Positions 31,560-41,115 of a stretch of DNA of 64,000 nt are shown here, in pieces; the first letter of the stretch is position 1, and each line of letters starts with the position of its first letter. The notes under the pieces are model-generated. The model was given only the letters and a program-made list of their open reading frames with translations, was not told where the DNA came from and did not search any database. Where the stretch lies: positions 200,249 to 264,248 of the forward strand of contig NZ_HG326225.1 in NCBI RefSeq assembly GCF_000312505.2. The letters are read 5' to 3'. This stretch comes from Fenollaria massiliensis (GTDB lineage Bacteria > Bacillota > Clostridia > Tissierellales > Peptoniphilaceae). The position numbers and the translations under genes were made by a program.

Positions 31560-32492
31560 CTACTTTCTTAGTTTTGGATCAAGTGCGTCTCTAAGTCCAT
31601 CACCAAGAAGTGTAAAGCATAACATTGTTATAGCTATCATTAGTGATGGGAAGAACATTTGATGTGGTAAGTACATGAAAGTAGCTGTCGCTTCAGAACA
31701 CATAATACCCCATGATGTTGCAGGTGATTGAAGACCTATACCTAAGTATGATAGGAAGGCTTCTGAGAATATAAATCCTGGAACGTCAAATGTAATACCT
31801 ACTATAAGTATAGGCATTGCGTTTGGTATTAAGTGCTTAGTAATTATCTTCCATGAGCTAACACCAAGTGTTCTAGCTGCAAGAACGTACTCTTGTGCTT
31901 TTATTCTTAAAACTTCAGCACGAACCATACGAGCTGTACCTGTCCAGCCTGTTATAGTAAGGGCTAAAAGCAAAGTCCATAAGTTTCTTGTTTCAAGTCT
32001 GATTTGTAATACGATAACAACTAGCAAATATGGTAAAGATGCTAGAATTTCTAGTATTCTCATCATAGCCATATCTACAATTCCACCAAGATATCCAGAT
32101 ATAGCGCCATATAATAAACCAACTATAGTTGATATCAAAGCACCGGCAACACCAACTATAAGTGATGTTCTACCAGCAAAGAAAACTCTTGTGAATATAT
32201 CACGACCAGAGCTGTCTGTACCGAACCAGAATTGTGAATTTGGTGTTATATCTTTTAATTTTGATTGAATTTTTGTAGGACTATAGCTGTTAAAGTATGG
32301 TCCAAATATAATTAAAAATATAAGTAATCCTAGTAGCACAAGTGCTAGCATAGCTACTTTATTTTCTTTTAATCTTCTCCATGCATCTTGCCAAAAAGAT
32401 ATTGAAGGTCTAGCAATAAGTTCTGCTTCTTCATCGTTTTTTGGTATCCTTTTGAACATCTCAGGAGTAAGTTTTAAATCTTTTTCTTCCAT
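31560..32492 (-). CDS. oppC: Oligopeptide ABC transporter permease OppC
   Basis: A 310-aa permease. The N-terminal cytosolic part contains RPSISFWQDAWRRLKENKVA and the first membrane helix AMLALVLLGLLIFLIIFGPY, followed by the OppC periplasmic motif HPxGTDSSGRD-like FWFGTDSSGRDIFTRVFFAG. Five further helices follow, with the EAA coupling loop EYVLAARTLGVSSWKIITKH that contacts the ATPases. The ending CFTLLGDGLRDALDPKLRK is the usual OppC C-terminus. It forms the channel with OppB. Confidence 0.96.
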   Translation of the reverse strand: MEEKDLKLTPEMFKRIPKNDEEAELIARPSISFWQDAWRRLKENKVAMLALVLLGLLIFLIIFGPYFNSYSPTKIQSKLKDITPNSQFWFGTDSSGRDIFTRVFFAGRTSLIVGVAGALISTIVGLLYGAISGYLGGIVDMAMMRILEILASLPYLLVVIVLQIRLETRNLWTLLLALTITGWTGTARMVRAEVLRIKAQEYVLAARTLGVSSWKIITKHLIPNAMPILIVGITFDVPGFIFSEAFLSYLGIGLQSPATSWGIMCSEATATFMYLPHQMFFPSLMIAITMLCFTLLGDGLRDALDPKLRK

Positions 32493-32505
32493 GTTTACCT
32501 CCTGA

Positions 32506-33435
32506 TTAATCTTCTGTAAGTTTGATTCTTGGATCGACTATAACATATAGTACGTCTACAATAAGTGTTGCAACAACAAATAAGAATGCAAAGAATATTG
32601 TAGATGAAATAATCATTGGATAGTCTCTATCTTGAATTGATGTTACTAGGAAGAAACCTAGTCCTGGTATAGAGAATATCTTTTCAATAACGAATGAACC
32701 AGCGAAGATACCGCCGATTTGTGGTCCAAGTATAGTTAATGACGGAATGAAGGCGTTTTTAAATACGTGTTTCCTTACTATATTAAATTCACTTACGCCT
32801 TTTGCTCTTGCAGTCAAGATATAGTCTGAGTTGATAACTTCTAGTACAGAAGATCTCATGTATCTTGCATAAGTAGCTATAGTACCAAAGCTTAGAGCTA
32901 TAACAGGAAGAACCGCGTTCTTAACTGAGCCCCAGCCCATAACTGGTAATAATGCTAATTTATTTGCAAAAACATATTGTAATAATGTTGCTAGTACGAA
33001 TGAAGGTAGTACTATACCTATAATTGCAAGGAACATTACTAGGTAGTCAGGCCACTTGCCTCTATTTAAAGCGGCAATTATACCTAAAACCATACCTAAA
33101 ACAAAGCCTATAACTAAGGCAGTTCCGCCTAAAGCACCTGATATAGGTGCAGTTTTAAAAATTCTGTCAGCAATCTTTACACCTGGATATGTAATTGATT
33201 CGCCAAAGTCTCCTTGAGTCATGTTTTTAAGGAACAATCCGTATTGTTCATACAACGGCTTATCCAAACCATACTTCTTCTCAAAGTTAATTCTAACTTG
33301 TTCTGGTAAATTCTTTTGTACTCTTGCTGTCAAAGGATCTCCAGGAATAGTATGCATTAGATAAAATGTTGCAGTAGTGATTATAAAAAGAGTGATGAAT
33401 AAGTAAATAACTCTTTTTACGATATACTTTATCAT
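32506..33435 (-). CDS. oppB: Oligopeptide ABC transporter permease OppB
   Basis: A 309-aa permease. It opens with MIKYIVKRVIYLFITLFIIT and the family motif HTIPGDPLTARVQKNLPEQV, has six membrane helices, and the EAA loop DYILTARAKGVSEFNIVRKH. The C-terminal end DRDYPMIISSTIFFAFLFVV then DVLYVIVDPRIKL is typical. It starts 70 bases after oppA, beyond a hairpin that should lower transcription of the downstream genes relative to oppA. Confidence 0.96.
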   Translation of the reverse strand: MIKYIVKRVIYLFITLFIITTATFYLMHTIPGDPLTARVQKNLPEQVRINFEKKYGLDKPLYEQYGLFLKNMTQGDFGESITYPGVKIADRIFKTAPISGALGGTALVIGFVLGMVLGIIAALNRGKWPDYLVMFLAIIGIVLPSFVLATLLQYVFANKLALLPVMGWGSVKNAVLPVIALSFGTIATYARYMRSSVLEVINSDYILTARAKGVSEFNIVRKHVFKNAFIPSLTILGPQIGGIFAGSFVIEKIFSIPGLGFFLVTSIQDRDYPMIISSTIFFAFLFVVATLIVDVLYVIVDPRIKLTED

Positions 33436-33466
33436 ATTATCCTCCTAATTTCTTCTTATAATCTAA

Positions 33467-33490
33467 GAAAAGGGGAGAACTCCCCTTTTC
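33467..33490 (-). terminator. Hairpin between oppA and oppB (probable partial terminator)
   Basis: A perfect 10-bp stem GAAAAGGGGA / TCCCCTTTTC with a 4-base loop, then TTAGATT. The T-run is poor, as expected for a leaky terminator that lets some transcription pass to oppBCDF while giving excess binding protein. Confidence 0.75.
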
Positions 33491-33511
33491 CTAAATTAAA
33501 TTTTGTCAAAA

Positions 33512-35296
33512 TTACTTTCTTCCGCTTGTGAATATTCTTGACATACCCATTGTTGAGAAGAAGCTGTAGTTAGCGTTTCTGATGTATGATCTTCTAAATA
33601 CGTTAGCAATTCTGTGAATTACTGGGCTTAGAGCTGCGTCATCATATAGAAGAATCTTTTCTGCATCGTGGAATAATTGAACACGTTTATCAGCGTCTTG
33701 TTCAACTTTAGCTTCGTCTAATAGCTTATCATATTCTTCGTTCTTGTATCCTGTAGGATAAGCAGCTGTTTGTGAATGACAAGTTTCTAGGAAGTTTGAT
33801 GGGTCGTTGAAGTCTGCACCCCAAGCTAACCATGCAATATCCCAACCTTTACCAGTTTGAACGATATTGATAAATTGTGACCAGTCTTGGTTATCTACTT
33901 CTACTTTGCATCCTAATGCTTCTTCTAGACATTGTTGTATGAATTCTCCAGAAGTTCTTCCTTCTTGAGATGTATCTGAACCCATTAGCTTGATTGTAAC
34001 GCTTGATGGATCTCCTAAACCTGCTTCCTTAACGCCTTCTTCAAATAAAGCCTTTGGATCTGGATTGTCTTCAGCTAATTTCTTAACCCAACCTTCACCA
34101 AGCTTGTTGAATTCTTTACCTTGTACAGTTACTGCTGGTGGTACGAAGTCAAATGCAGCTGTTGGAACACCGTTGTAGCAAGAATCGATTAATTCTTGTC
34201 TGTCAAGAGCTATAGAGATAGCTTGTCTAACCTTGTTATTTGCAGTGTTTGAATCTGCATTGCAGTTAAACATGAAATATGTTGTATCAGGGTTAGCTCT
34301 TACTGTGCTGTAGTAGGCAGGGTTATTTAAGAATTCGCCTTTCCACTTAGGATCGCCTACACCTGCGTAGTCGATTTGACCTGCTTTAAGTGCGTTAAAA
34401 ATAGTGTTTGAGTCTTTGATTATAGATACTTTATATTTACTTAATTTTACATTGTCCTTATCCCAATAGTTATCGTTCTTAACATAGTTTTGTTCAGAGT
34501 TGATAACCCAGTCTTTTAGAATGAATGGTCCACATTGTGGAGCAGTTTCTGGACTTGTTGAGTAAGTGTCTTGGTATTGTTCAACTAAGTCTTGTCTTTG
34601 TGGGAAGAAAATTCTTGTTGTTACAATATCGATAAAGAATGGAACTGGATGTTCTAGAGTGATTTCTAGAGTTTTGTCATCTTTAGCTACTACGCCTACT
34701 TCTGAATAATCAGGTTCTTGACCTTCAGCTAATTCAGTAGTGTTAATTTTTTCAGCTCCCTTGATATAGTATGTGTTGTTAGCAAATGGACATGCAGTTC
34801 TTGGATCAATACATCTCTTGATACCATATTCATAGTCTTTTGCAGTTACTGGAGTACCGTCGTTCCATACGTTTCCTTCTCTGATGTGGAATGTATAAGT
34901 AAGACCGTCTTCAGAAAGATCCCAGCTTTCAGCTCCAGCTGGTACATATTCAACTGAACCCATTTGTCCTTTTACGTCTTGAATTCTTACAAGTGGTTCA
35001 AGGATGTTAAGTAATATACCGTTACCATACATATCGCTTCCCTTTGCAGGGTCTAATGTGTTTGGATGAGCTGTATCAAATGTGTTGATATATTGATCAG
35101 CGTCTGGTTCACCGTCTGTTGGCATTTCAGTTACAGCGCCTGTTTCTGCAGGAGCTTCTTCCTTGCCTTCTTCTTTTCCTTCTTCTGTAGCTGCTGGTTC
35201 TTCAGCTGGTTTTTCTTCAGCTGGCTTACAGCTTGCTAGTACGCTTATAGCCATTACTAAAACTAGTAATAAAGCTAAAAACTTTTTGCTTTTCAT
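33512..35296 (-). CDS. oppA: Oligopeptide-binding lipoprotein OppA
   Basis: A 594-aa SBP family 5 protein. It has a lipoprotein signal KKFLALLLVLVMAISVLASC with the lipobox LASC and lipid-bearing Cys23, then an acidic linker rich in Glu, Pro and Ala (to about residue 65). The binding core includes DPAKGSDMYGNGILLNILEP, LTYTFHIREGNVWNDGTPVT and VTAKDYEYGIKRCIDPRT, typical of the family. It captures peptides outside the cell and delivers them to OppBC. It is the first gene of the operon and has a strong promoter. Confidence 0.95.
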   Translation of the reverse strand: MKSKKFLALLLVLVMAISVLASCKPAEEKPAEEPAATEEGKEEGKEEAPAETGAVTEMPTDGEPDADQYINTFDTAHPNTLDPAKGSDMYGNGILLNILEPLVRIQDVKGQMGSVEYVPAGAESWDLSEDGLTYTFHIREGNVWNDGTPVTAKDYEYGIKRCIDPRTACPFANNTYYIKGAEKINTTELAEGQEPDYSEVGVVAKDDKTLEITLEHPVPFFIDIVTTRIFFPQRQDLVEQYQDTYSTSPETAPQCGPFILKDWVINSEQNYVKNDNYWDKDNVKLSKYKVSIIKDSNTIFNALKAGQIDYAGVGDPKWKGEFLNNPAYYSTVRANPDTTYFMFNCNADSNTANNKVRQAISIALDRQELIDSCYNGVPTAAFDFVPPAVTVQGKEFNKLGEGWVKKLAEDNPDPKALFEEGVKEAGLGDPSSVTIKLMGSDTSQEGRTSGEFIQQCLEEALGCKVEVDNQDWSQFINIVQTGKGWDIAWLAWGADFNDPSNFLETCHSQTAAYPTGYKNEEYDKLLDEAKVEQDADKRVQLFHDAEKILLYDDAALSPVIHRIANVFRRSYIRNANYSFFSTMGMSRIFTSGRK

Positions 35297-35338
35297 TTTA
35301 ATTTCCTCCTTAAAATAAAATTAGTATCTACATTGACT

Positions 35339-35367
35339 ATTATAAACTTTATTAATATAAAAGTCAA
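35339..35367 (-). promoter_or_regulatory. oppA promoter
   Basis: Minus strand TTGACT (35367-35362), 17-bp spacer, TATAAT (35344-35339), then AAGGAGGAAATTAAA before the oppA ATG. Near-consensus. Confidence 0.88.
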
Positions 35368-35392
35368 GTTTTTTGAATAATTATAAATAAAT

Positions 35393-35435
35393 AAAGCCTC
35401 GATATTGAACTAATAAATTCATACATCAAGGCTTT
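35393..35435 (-). terminator. Terminator of the GH77-like gene/operon
   Basis: AAAGCCTTGAT and ATATCGAGGCTTT-type arms (35393-35405 and 35422-35435), with a T-rich tail TATTTATTTAT on the minus strand. It lies about 55 bases after the GH77-like stop and should close the four-gene operon starting at cyuA. Confidence 0.75.
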
Positions 35436-35488
35436 ATAGACATTCTTATTCTATAAAAATATTTCGTCTACCGTAAATATTATTTCGT

Positions 35489-36925
35489 CTAGCGTAAGAA
35501 TTGTACCATGTATTGTTTTAAAATTGTTTCTAATTTGTGTTTTATTTCATCTAGATCAAGTTCTCTAGTCCTCTTGTTTACATCATCTAAGAGGTCCCAT
35601 ATAGCAATGATTACCTTGGATGCGTTTGAGCTGTACATTCTTTCAACGATATCAAGTGTTGTGAAATTTTTCTTCATTGTGTAGTCTTCTATCCTTAGCT
35701 TCATATCGCTCGATGAATTTAAATACTTATCTAGCTCTTTCATATCAAAGTCTGAACTGTAATATACAGTAGTCTTGTCAAGGTTAAGAGGCAAACTCTT
35801 TTCATCTGCATTTATATCAAAGGCATCTTGTATTGTTTTTGACTCAAAAACTTTGCCTTCTTTCATTATTTTTTTAATAATTTTTGAATTGCATCTAATA
35901 TAATCAGTAAAAACTTTATCGATTATATCATTTTCTTTCAAAACAGCAAAAATTTCTTCTATAGGGTTTTTATCTGCGCTTATAGTGCCCAGGTCCATGG
36001 TTTTTGCATCAACTTTTATTGTTGTTTCGTAATCTTCTATGTCAACTAATCTAATGTAATCAAATAATTTTGAGTAGTATCCGTATTTTTCTTTTATATA
36101 CTCATAGCTGTCAAAAGCTATGAAATCAAAGCTATAAACCAATCTTTTGTCAATTTTATTTAGGTCCTTATCCTCTTCGATTGCTTTTATGGCATAATTA
36201 AGCGGTCTTAGCTTGTTATCAACCTCGAAGTAGTCCTTCTTTGCCCAAGCGTCTGAAGAAAATTCGTTTAGATAAAATGATAAATCACATAAAATTTTCA
36301 CGCCTAAATCATTAGCATAATTTTTTAATTTTAAATACTGTCTATATAAAAGGAACTGAAGAAACTCTTGGAATTTTGCTTCTTCTTCTATATCCGCATC
36401 CAAATTATCCTTATACTTATTAATATTTATCTCTTCTTCAGAAAATTCTTCGAAAGAATTCTTCTTATTATATATAGTCATAAATAAAGCAAAATCTTTT
36501 AACCAATACTCGTTTTCTTTAATAAATTCTTGATATATGGCTTCTTTAGTAAAGTCTTGATAAGCTCTTTTATATACAAGCCTAAGCGCTTTAATTTTTT
36601 CTGTCTTTATGAGCTCTTTGTCATGAGCGTCAAATTTTTTCTCGCCTTCTTCGTCTAGCTTAAATATTTCTGCCGTGCTAAGTAGCCCCATGTTAATGAA
36701 TTCATCAAGGTCTGCATATATTGGGTCGATGGCAAACTGGGATATGGTTTTATAATTTCTCAAATCTGAATCCATATACATGATTGGCTCTATATGCCAA
36801 ATTTTTTGAGCTGAGCCATGTAAAAAATCTACTGCCTTCATGGCGTCTTTAAATGTGCCGTGCTTATATTTGCTCTTAAGCATACTTATTGGTAATAGTA
36901 CGCCTGCTTCTCTAAGTGCGTCCAA
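35489..36925 (-). CDS. GH77 (4-alpha-glucanotransferase)-like protein lacking catalytic residues
   Basis: A 478-aa protein with the amylomaltase fold pattern: REAGVLLPISMLKSKYKHGT (residues 5-24), YKTISQFAIDPIYADLDEFI, ENEYWLKDFALFMTIYNKKN, FQEFLQFLLYRQYLKLKNYA then LGVKILCDLSFYLNEFSSDA, and IVERMYSSNASKVIIAIWDL near the end. Against Thermus amylomaltase as I remember it, the nucleophile in RIDHF is Val294 (RLVDI), the acid/base in AEDLG is Met310 (TMDLG), and the third Asp in GTHDND is Phe393. All three carboxylates seem lost, so it is probably not an enzyme. It is 11 bases downstream of the helicase gene. Confidence 0.75.
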   Translation of the reverse strand: MDALREAGVLLPISMLKSKYKHGTFKDAMKAVDFLHGSAQKIWHIEPIMYMDSDLRNYKTISQFAIDPIYADLDEFINMGLLSTAEIFKLDEEGEKKFDAHDKELIKTEKIKALRLVYKRAYQDFTKEAIYQEFIKENEYWLKDFALFMTIYNKKNSFEEFSEEEININKYKDNLDADIEEEAKFQEFLQFLLYRQYLKLKNYANDLGVKILCDLSFYLNEFSSDAWAKKDYFEVDNKLRPLNYAIKAIEEDKDLNKIDKRLVYSFDFIAFDSYEYIKEKYGYYSKLFDYIRLVDIEDYETTIKVDAKTMDLGTISADKNPIEEIFAVLKENDIIDKVFTDYIRCNSKIIKKIMKEGKVFESKTIQDAFDINADEKSLPLNLDKTTVYYSSDFDMKELDKYLNSSSDMKLRIEDYTMKKNFTTLDIVERMYSSNASKVIIAIWDLLDDVNKRTRELDLDEIKHKLETILKQYMVQFLR

Positions 36926-36936
36926 AAAATCACCTT

Positions 36937-39900
36937 CTACTTCATATCGTTAATTAAATCATCTATCGCCTTTGACGGATCGAAATAATATTTTGTGCTT
37001 CTGATGCTAGCAAAGTTCCAGCCAACTCTTTCCAAAATATCTCTCTTTTCCATTTGGTCGATGATTGTTTCGTCGTCTATATCAAATTCTGATCCTTCTG
37101 CTTCTACTATAAATTTCTTATCATCTTTTATAGCAAGTAGTGCTATATTATAAAGACCTGCCTCAACATTAGTTTTTACTTCTATGCCTCTTTCTTCAAG
37201 CTCTTTCTTTATGTCTTCTTCAAATGATGACAGCTCATATCTATTTCTCTTGTCAAAGACCATCTTGTCCTCAGGATTTATGAAAAATTCGATTAAAGTT
37301 CTTCTGATGTCGCCAAGTTTTAGATCTTTCTTGTAATCAAGCGATGTCACTAAGACTACTTGGTCCTTGGCTCTTGATACTGCTACGTTGTATTTTTTCT
37401 TGTTCACATCGTAGGCGCCTTCGTTTAAAACTTTAAGCGTTTCATCTTTATCGTTTGAATCAACTGTACTTAAGAATATTATATCTCTCTCATCGCCTTG
37501 GAAAGCAGCTGGTCTACCGCATAAAATATTTAGCCTGTCATAATCTTGTAGACTTAATTTTTCTATAAGAAGCTTATCTATAAACTTAGCTTGATCCTCG
37601 CTAGCAAGTGATATAACGCCGATTGTTTTGCCCTCATAATCAGGCTCATCTTTTATCCTTAGTATTTCATCTGCAATATAATTTGCTTCTGCTTCATTCA
37701 CTCTATCTTCATTTTTAATGCCAACTAGTTTGACTAATTTTAGTGCAGGTTGAACTTTTGTCGACGATGACTCTCTTAGTGGCTTTATTATACCATCATA
37801 AGAAATAAAATTTGAGTAAGCGGCTATCATTGGCACGCTTCTAAAGTGCTCTTTAAGAGTCAAAACTGGGAAGCTTGTCTTAAGTATATCGTATAGAGAT
37901 GAGTTTAAATCATATAAATGGCTGTTTGCCACCTTGTCTTTAATGTACATATCTATAAGATTTCTTTGTTTGTCTTGATCAATGCCGACTGCTTGTGGAC
38001 TAACTTGTTCATCGTCACCAACTATGATTGCCTTTTTCGCCAATTGAAGTATAGGTATAGATGAGATATCTGCTTGAGATGCTTCATCAATGATCAGATA
38101 GTCAAATTTTTGATTGTAATCAAGACTTTCAAGTGCCTTGTCAATAGTCATGATCCAAGCAGGAACAGCTCTTTGGCACTTCTTAAGAAGTTCCTTTGCT
38201 TCTTTCTTTAAGCCAATCGCTTGCTTGCCTGTACCTTTGCCAATCTTTTTCATAGTTAGCTGCCAGCCTTGTAATGCTTGCTTTTTCTCTATATCGTCCT
38301 TAATCTTAAGCATAAATGAGTGCCATGCCATGTTTGAAGCGAGCTCTTTAGTTATGTCATAAAGCTGCTTTTTGTACCAAGTCATCATCTTTTGATATTT
38401 TTCATAAGGCGTTCTATTTATCTTTGTTATAATGCCATCAAATTGCTTGTAATACCAATTTTCTTCGATATTTTCAGGTGCGTCCTTAAGGCCATGAATA
38501 TCAAAGCGATTATATATAAACTCTTTCCATGTAGGTGCAACAGCTGCTAATTTGTCAAGAAGCTCGTTTCTCTTCTTAAGTATTTTAATTTTTTCGTAAG
38601 TCTTTTTAAGATTTTCAAAACTATCTCTATAGCTATCGTAGTACTTAGTCTCAATCGCCGTATTCATTAGTAAAAGTAAATCAGACTTATTATCTTCATC
38701 TACTTTTAATTTATCAAGTGTATCATCAAGCTTTGCCTTAGCTGGAATATATTTTAAATCATATTCATCAGCTAGCTCAATGTATTTTCTTAAATCGTTT
38801 TTAATTAGATTCATCTCTTTGATAAATGAATCATGTGGTGATAAAACTTTGTTATTGACAAAGATGCTGTTCACATTGATGCCCTTGTCTTGCATTAGCT
38901 TGAACAAAGACTGAATGTTTTCGTCATAGAATTTCATAAGCTTTGTGATTAGTGGCAAATAGCTTAATAGTTCTTTATTTTCAATTAGCTTTTCTCTATC
39001 AAAATCAGCATTTGTCTTATATATCAGTTCATCGAAAAGTGCTTTTAGCTCGGAAATCTTTATATCTAGGTTTATATTTACTATAGCGTCATCCATATCC
39101 TCGACAGTTACTAGGCCTTGGCCGTTAATACTAACGCTTGCCAAAACTTTTTTCCACGAATTTTTAAACATGGCGGATATACCCTTGATCTTTTTACCTT
39201 CAACAAGTCTTGCTCTCATCTCTTCGAGTGACTGTCTTAGCTCTTTTTGATTCATATCACTTGGGTATATAAGTCTCTTGCCTCTTAAGTGATCAATGTT
39301 TCTGTCGTAGTAATCATCAAGCTCTGTGATTAATTCTGTTAATCTAATATAGCTCTTCTTGTCAGCATTGCCTGCCTTGGCGCTAACAATTACTTTTATC
39401 TGCCAATCTTCTAGCTTGTCAAGGCTATTGATATAATCAATTTTTTCATATATATCTCTAAAATCTTCATCTGCCTTGCCACTATAAAGAGCGTTTTGAT
39501 CAAGGTAGACTTTTTCCTTTAAAGTGATATTTCTTCTAATCTCTTCCTTAAGAGTCTTTGCTCTAAGAAGTGCAGCATCCATCGCATCTATAGTCTTTTC
39601 TAAATCCTCTGGATTAAGTATAGTATTTGGATCAGGTAGACCAATGTTTAGTTCTTTTTCGTCCTCTCTCGTAAGAGCCTCGTTTGAGTAGTATAAAAAG
39701 TCTATGTCGCCTTTTTGTATAGGAAGCTCTTCATATAGCTTCACCTCGCCCGGTATCTTGTTTAGGCCCACGTGGTCATGCAAGAATCTCGCCGCATCTA
39801 TAGGACTAAAAACTTCTTCTCCAATAGTAATGCTCTTTAGCTCAGATGATTTGATGCTAAAGATTTTCTTTCTTGTTTCATTAAGTCTTTCTATAAGAAT

Positions 39901-41103
39901 ATTTCTATCCATATTGAGCTTTTGTATTTTTTCTTTAAGCTCTTCAATGGAGTGATTGCTTATATAATCAGTGATTGAGTCGATGGATTTTTCCATGTCC
40001 TCGTTATTATCGTCAATAGTTGATACGCAAAGGGCTCTGATCTCTTCTTGAGTCATGCTCTTTAGTACCGATAAAGCTTTTTTCGTTTGTGATGCGACTA
40101 AAACAGTTTTACCTCTAGCTAAGATATCGCCCAATAGGTTCGCTATGGTATGAGTCTTACCTGTTCCTGGAGGTCCTTGCACCAAAACAGTATCGTAGTT
40201 AGCAATTCTTTCAGCTACTTCAAGTTGCTCTTTGTTCGCTTCTTTTGTAAATAAAACGCTTTGCGAGATGCCTTCGATGTTTCTGATCTTGTCATCAAGC
40301 GTCTCAGCTCTCTCTTCTGCTTCCTTTTCCTTGATGTTTACGCCGCATAGATTAAGTAGGCTCTTGTTTACTTCTGAACCTTTTTCTATGGACTCAATCA
40401 TTTCATCAAGATTTTGTATAAAATCAGTTTCTTTATTTCTTAAATATAATAATGGTCTATTGATTATGGTAAAGGCTTTATCTGTTTCACTCGAATTTGT
40501 CTCTTCATAAGATGAGTCCGTATGCAGCCTTTTTGCCATAGATTTCATTAACTCACCCATTGACGCTGTATCAAATGGGTGGTAATAGTTCATGGATATG
40601 TGCTCCATGATATTTTTTAGCTCTAAATGATTTATATTTTCAATTAAAGATATTAGCTTTATATCAAGCGTCATGTCTCTGTTTGTATCGCGTATAGCTA
40701 TACTATCTTTTCTTGAGTCAAAATCAATTGCCGCCCTCTTTATTAATATAGGATGATAAATGTTCTTATCGTATTTTGATATTAAAATACCATTAGCAAA
40801 GACTAATTCATATAAATGAGATTCGTTCTCAAGCTTGTAGTAAAGCTCTCTGAACTCTTTGAATAAATTTTGTACCCTAATATCCTCTTGCGTTTTTTGC
40901 GAATAAGGTCTAGTAATTCTAAGAATCACATCACTTGTCGAATCCGTGCCGCAAGAAAAATAAAGGAATTTATTATTAAGATTGATCTCATCCAAATACT
41001 TGTTCCAAAGCTCGTCCTTAACATTTAGTATAGGCTTGTATTTATCATCAATAGTTTGCCTAATGTATTTAAATAATGAAATTACTCTTTGTCTCTCGTC
41101 CAT
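36937..41103 (-). CDS. Large SF1 (Upf1/Dna2-like) helicase with C-terminal REase-like domain
   Basis: A 1388-aa protein. Walker A is VQGPPGTGKTHTIANL (about residues 308-323). Residues about 380-960 are a long helical, coiled-coil-rich insertion. Then come DYLIIDEASQADISSIPILQ (motif II, near 1000), IIVGDDEQVSPQAVG (motif III), GRPAAFQGDERDIIFLSTVD (motif V region) and YNVAVSRAKDQVVLVTS (motif VI). The last 110 residues (FEEDIKKELEERGIEVKTNV, KKFIVEAEGSEFD, ILERVGWNFASIRSTKYYFD) resemble Vsr/DUF559-type nuclease domains common in this group. Such proteins occur in DNA repair and in anti-phage systems. It follows the Gate transporter by 12 bases. Confidence 0.85.
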   Translation of the reverse strand: MDERQRVISLFKYIRQTIDDKYKPILNVKDELWNKYLDEINLNNKFLYFSCGTDSTSDVILRITRPYSQKTQEDIRVQNLFKEFRELYYKLENESHLYELVFANGILISKYDKNIYHPILIKRAAIDFDSRKDSIAIRDTNRDMTLDIKLISLIENINHLELKNIMEHISMNYYHPFDTASMGELMKSMAKRLHTDSSYEETNSSETDKAFTIINRPLLYLRNKETDFIQNLDEMIESIEKGSEVNKSLLNLCGVNIKEKEAEERAETLDDKIRNIEGISQSVLFTKEANKEQLEVAERIANYDTVLVQGPPGTGKTHTIANLLGDILARGKTVLVASQTKKALSVLKSMTQEEIRALCVSTIDDNNEDMEKSIDSITDYISNHSIEELKEKIQKLNMDRNILIERLNETRKKIFSIKSSELKSITIGEEVFSPIDAARFLHDHVGLNKIPGEVKLYEELPIQKGDIDFLYYSNEALTREDEKELNIGLPDPNTILNPEDLEKTIDAMDAALLRAKTLKEEIRRNITLKEKVYLDQNALYSGKADEDFRDIYEKIDYINSLDKLEDWQIKVIVSAKAGNADKKSYIRLTELITELDDYYDRNIDHLRGKRLIYPSDMNQKELRQSLEEMRARLVEGKKIKGISAMFKNSWKKVLASVSINGQGLVTVEDMDDAIVNINLDIKISELKALFDELIYKTNADFDREKLIENKELLSYLPLITKLMKFYDENIQSLFKLMQDKGINVNSIFVNNKVLSPHDSFIKEMNLIKNDLRKYIELADEYDLKYIPAKAKLDDTLDKLKVDEDNKSDLLLLMNTAIETKYYDSYRDSFENLKKTYEKIKILKKRNELLDKLAAVAPTWKEFIYNRFDIHGLKDAPENIEENWYYKQFDGIITKINRTPYEKYQKMMTWYKKQLYDITKELASNMAWHSFMLKIKDDIEKKQALQGWQLTMKKIGKGTGKQAIGLKKEAKELLKKCQRAVPAWIMTIDKALESLDYNQKFDYLIIDEASQADISSIPILQLAKKAIIVGDDEQVSPQAVGIDQDKQRNLIDMYIKDKVANSHLYDLNSSLYDILKTSFPVLTLKEHFRSVPMIAAYSNFISYDGIIKPLRESSSTKVQPALKLVKLVGIKNEDRVNEAEANYIADEILRIKDEPDYEGKTIGVISLASEDQAKFIDKLLIEKLSLQDYDRLNILCGRPAAFQGDERDIIFLSTVDSNDKDETLKVLNEGAYDVNKKKYNVAVSRAKDQVVLVTSLDYKKDLKLGDIRRTLIEFFINPEDKMVFDKRNRYELSSFEEDIKKELEERGIEVKTNVEAGLYNIALLAIKDDKKFIVEAEGSEFDIDDETIIDQMEKRDILERVGWNFASIRSTKYYFDPSKAIDDLINDMK

Positions 41104-41115
41104 TTCTTCTCCTAT

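Noticed and set aside
35489-36925. Plain call as an active 4-alpha-glucanotransferase
   Set aside because: The fold pattern fits, but the three catalytic carboxylates appear replaced, and no glycogen or maltose genes are nearby.
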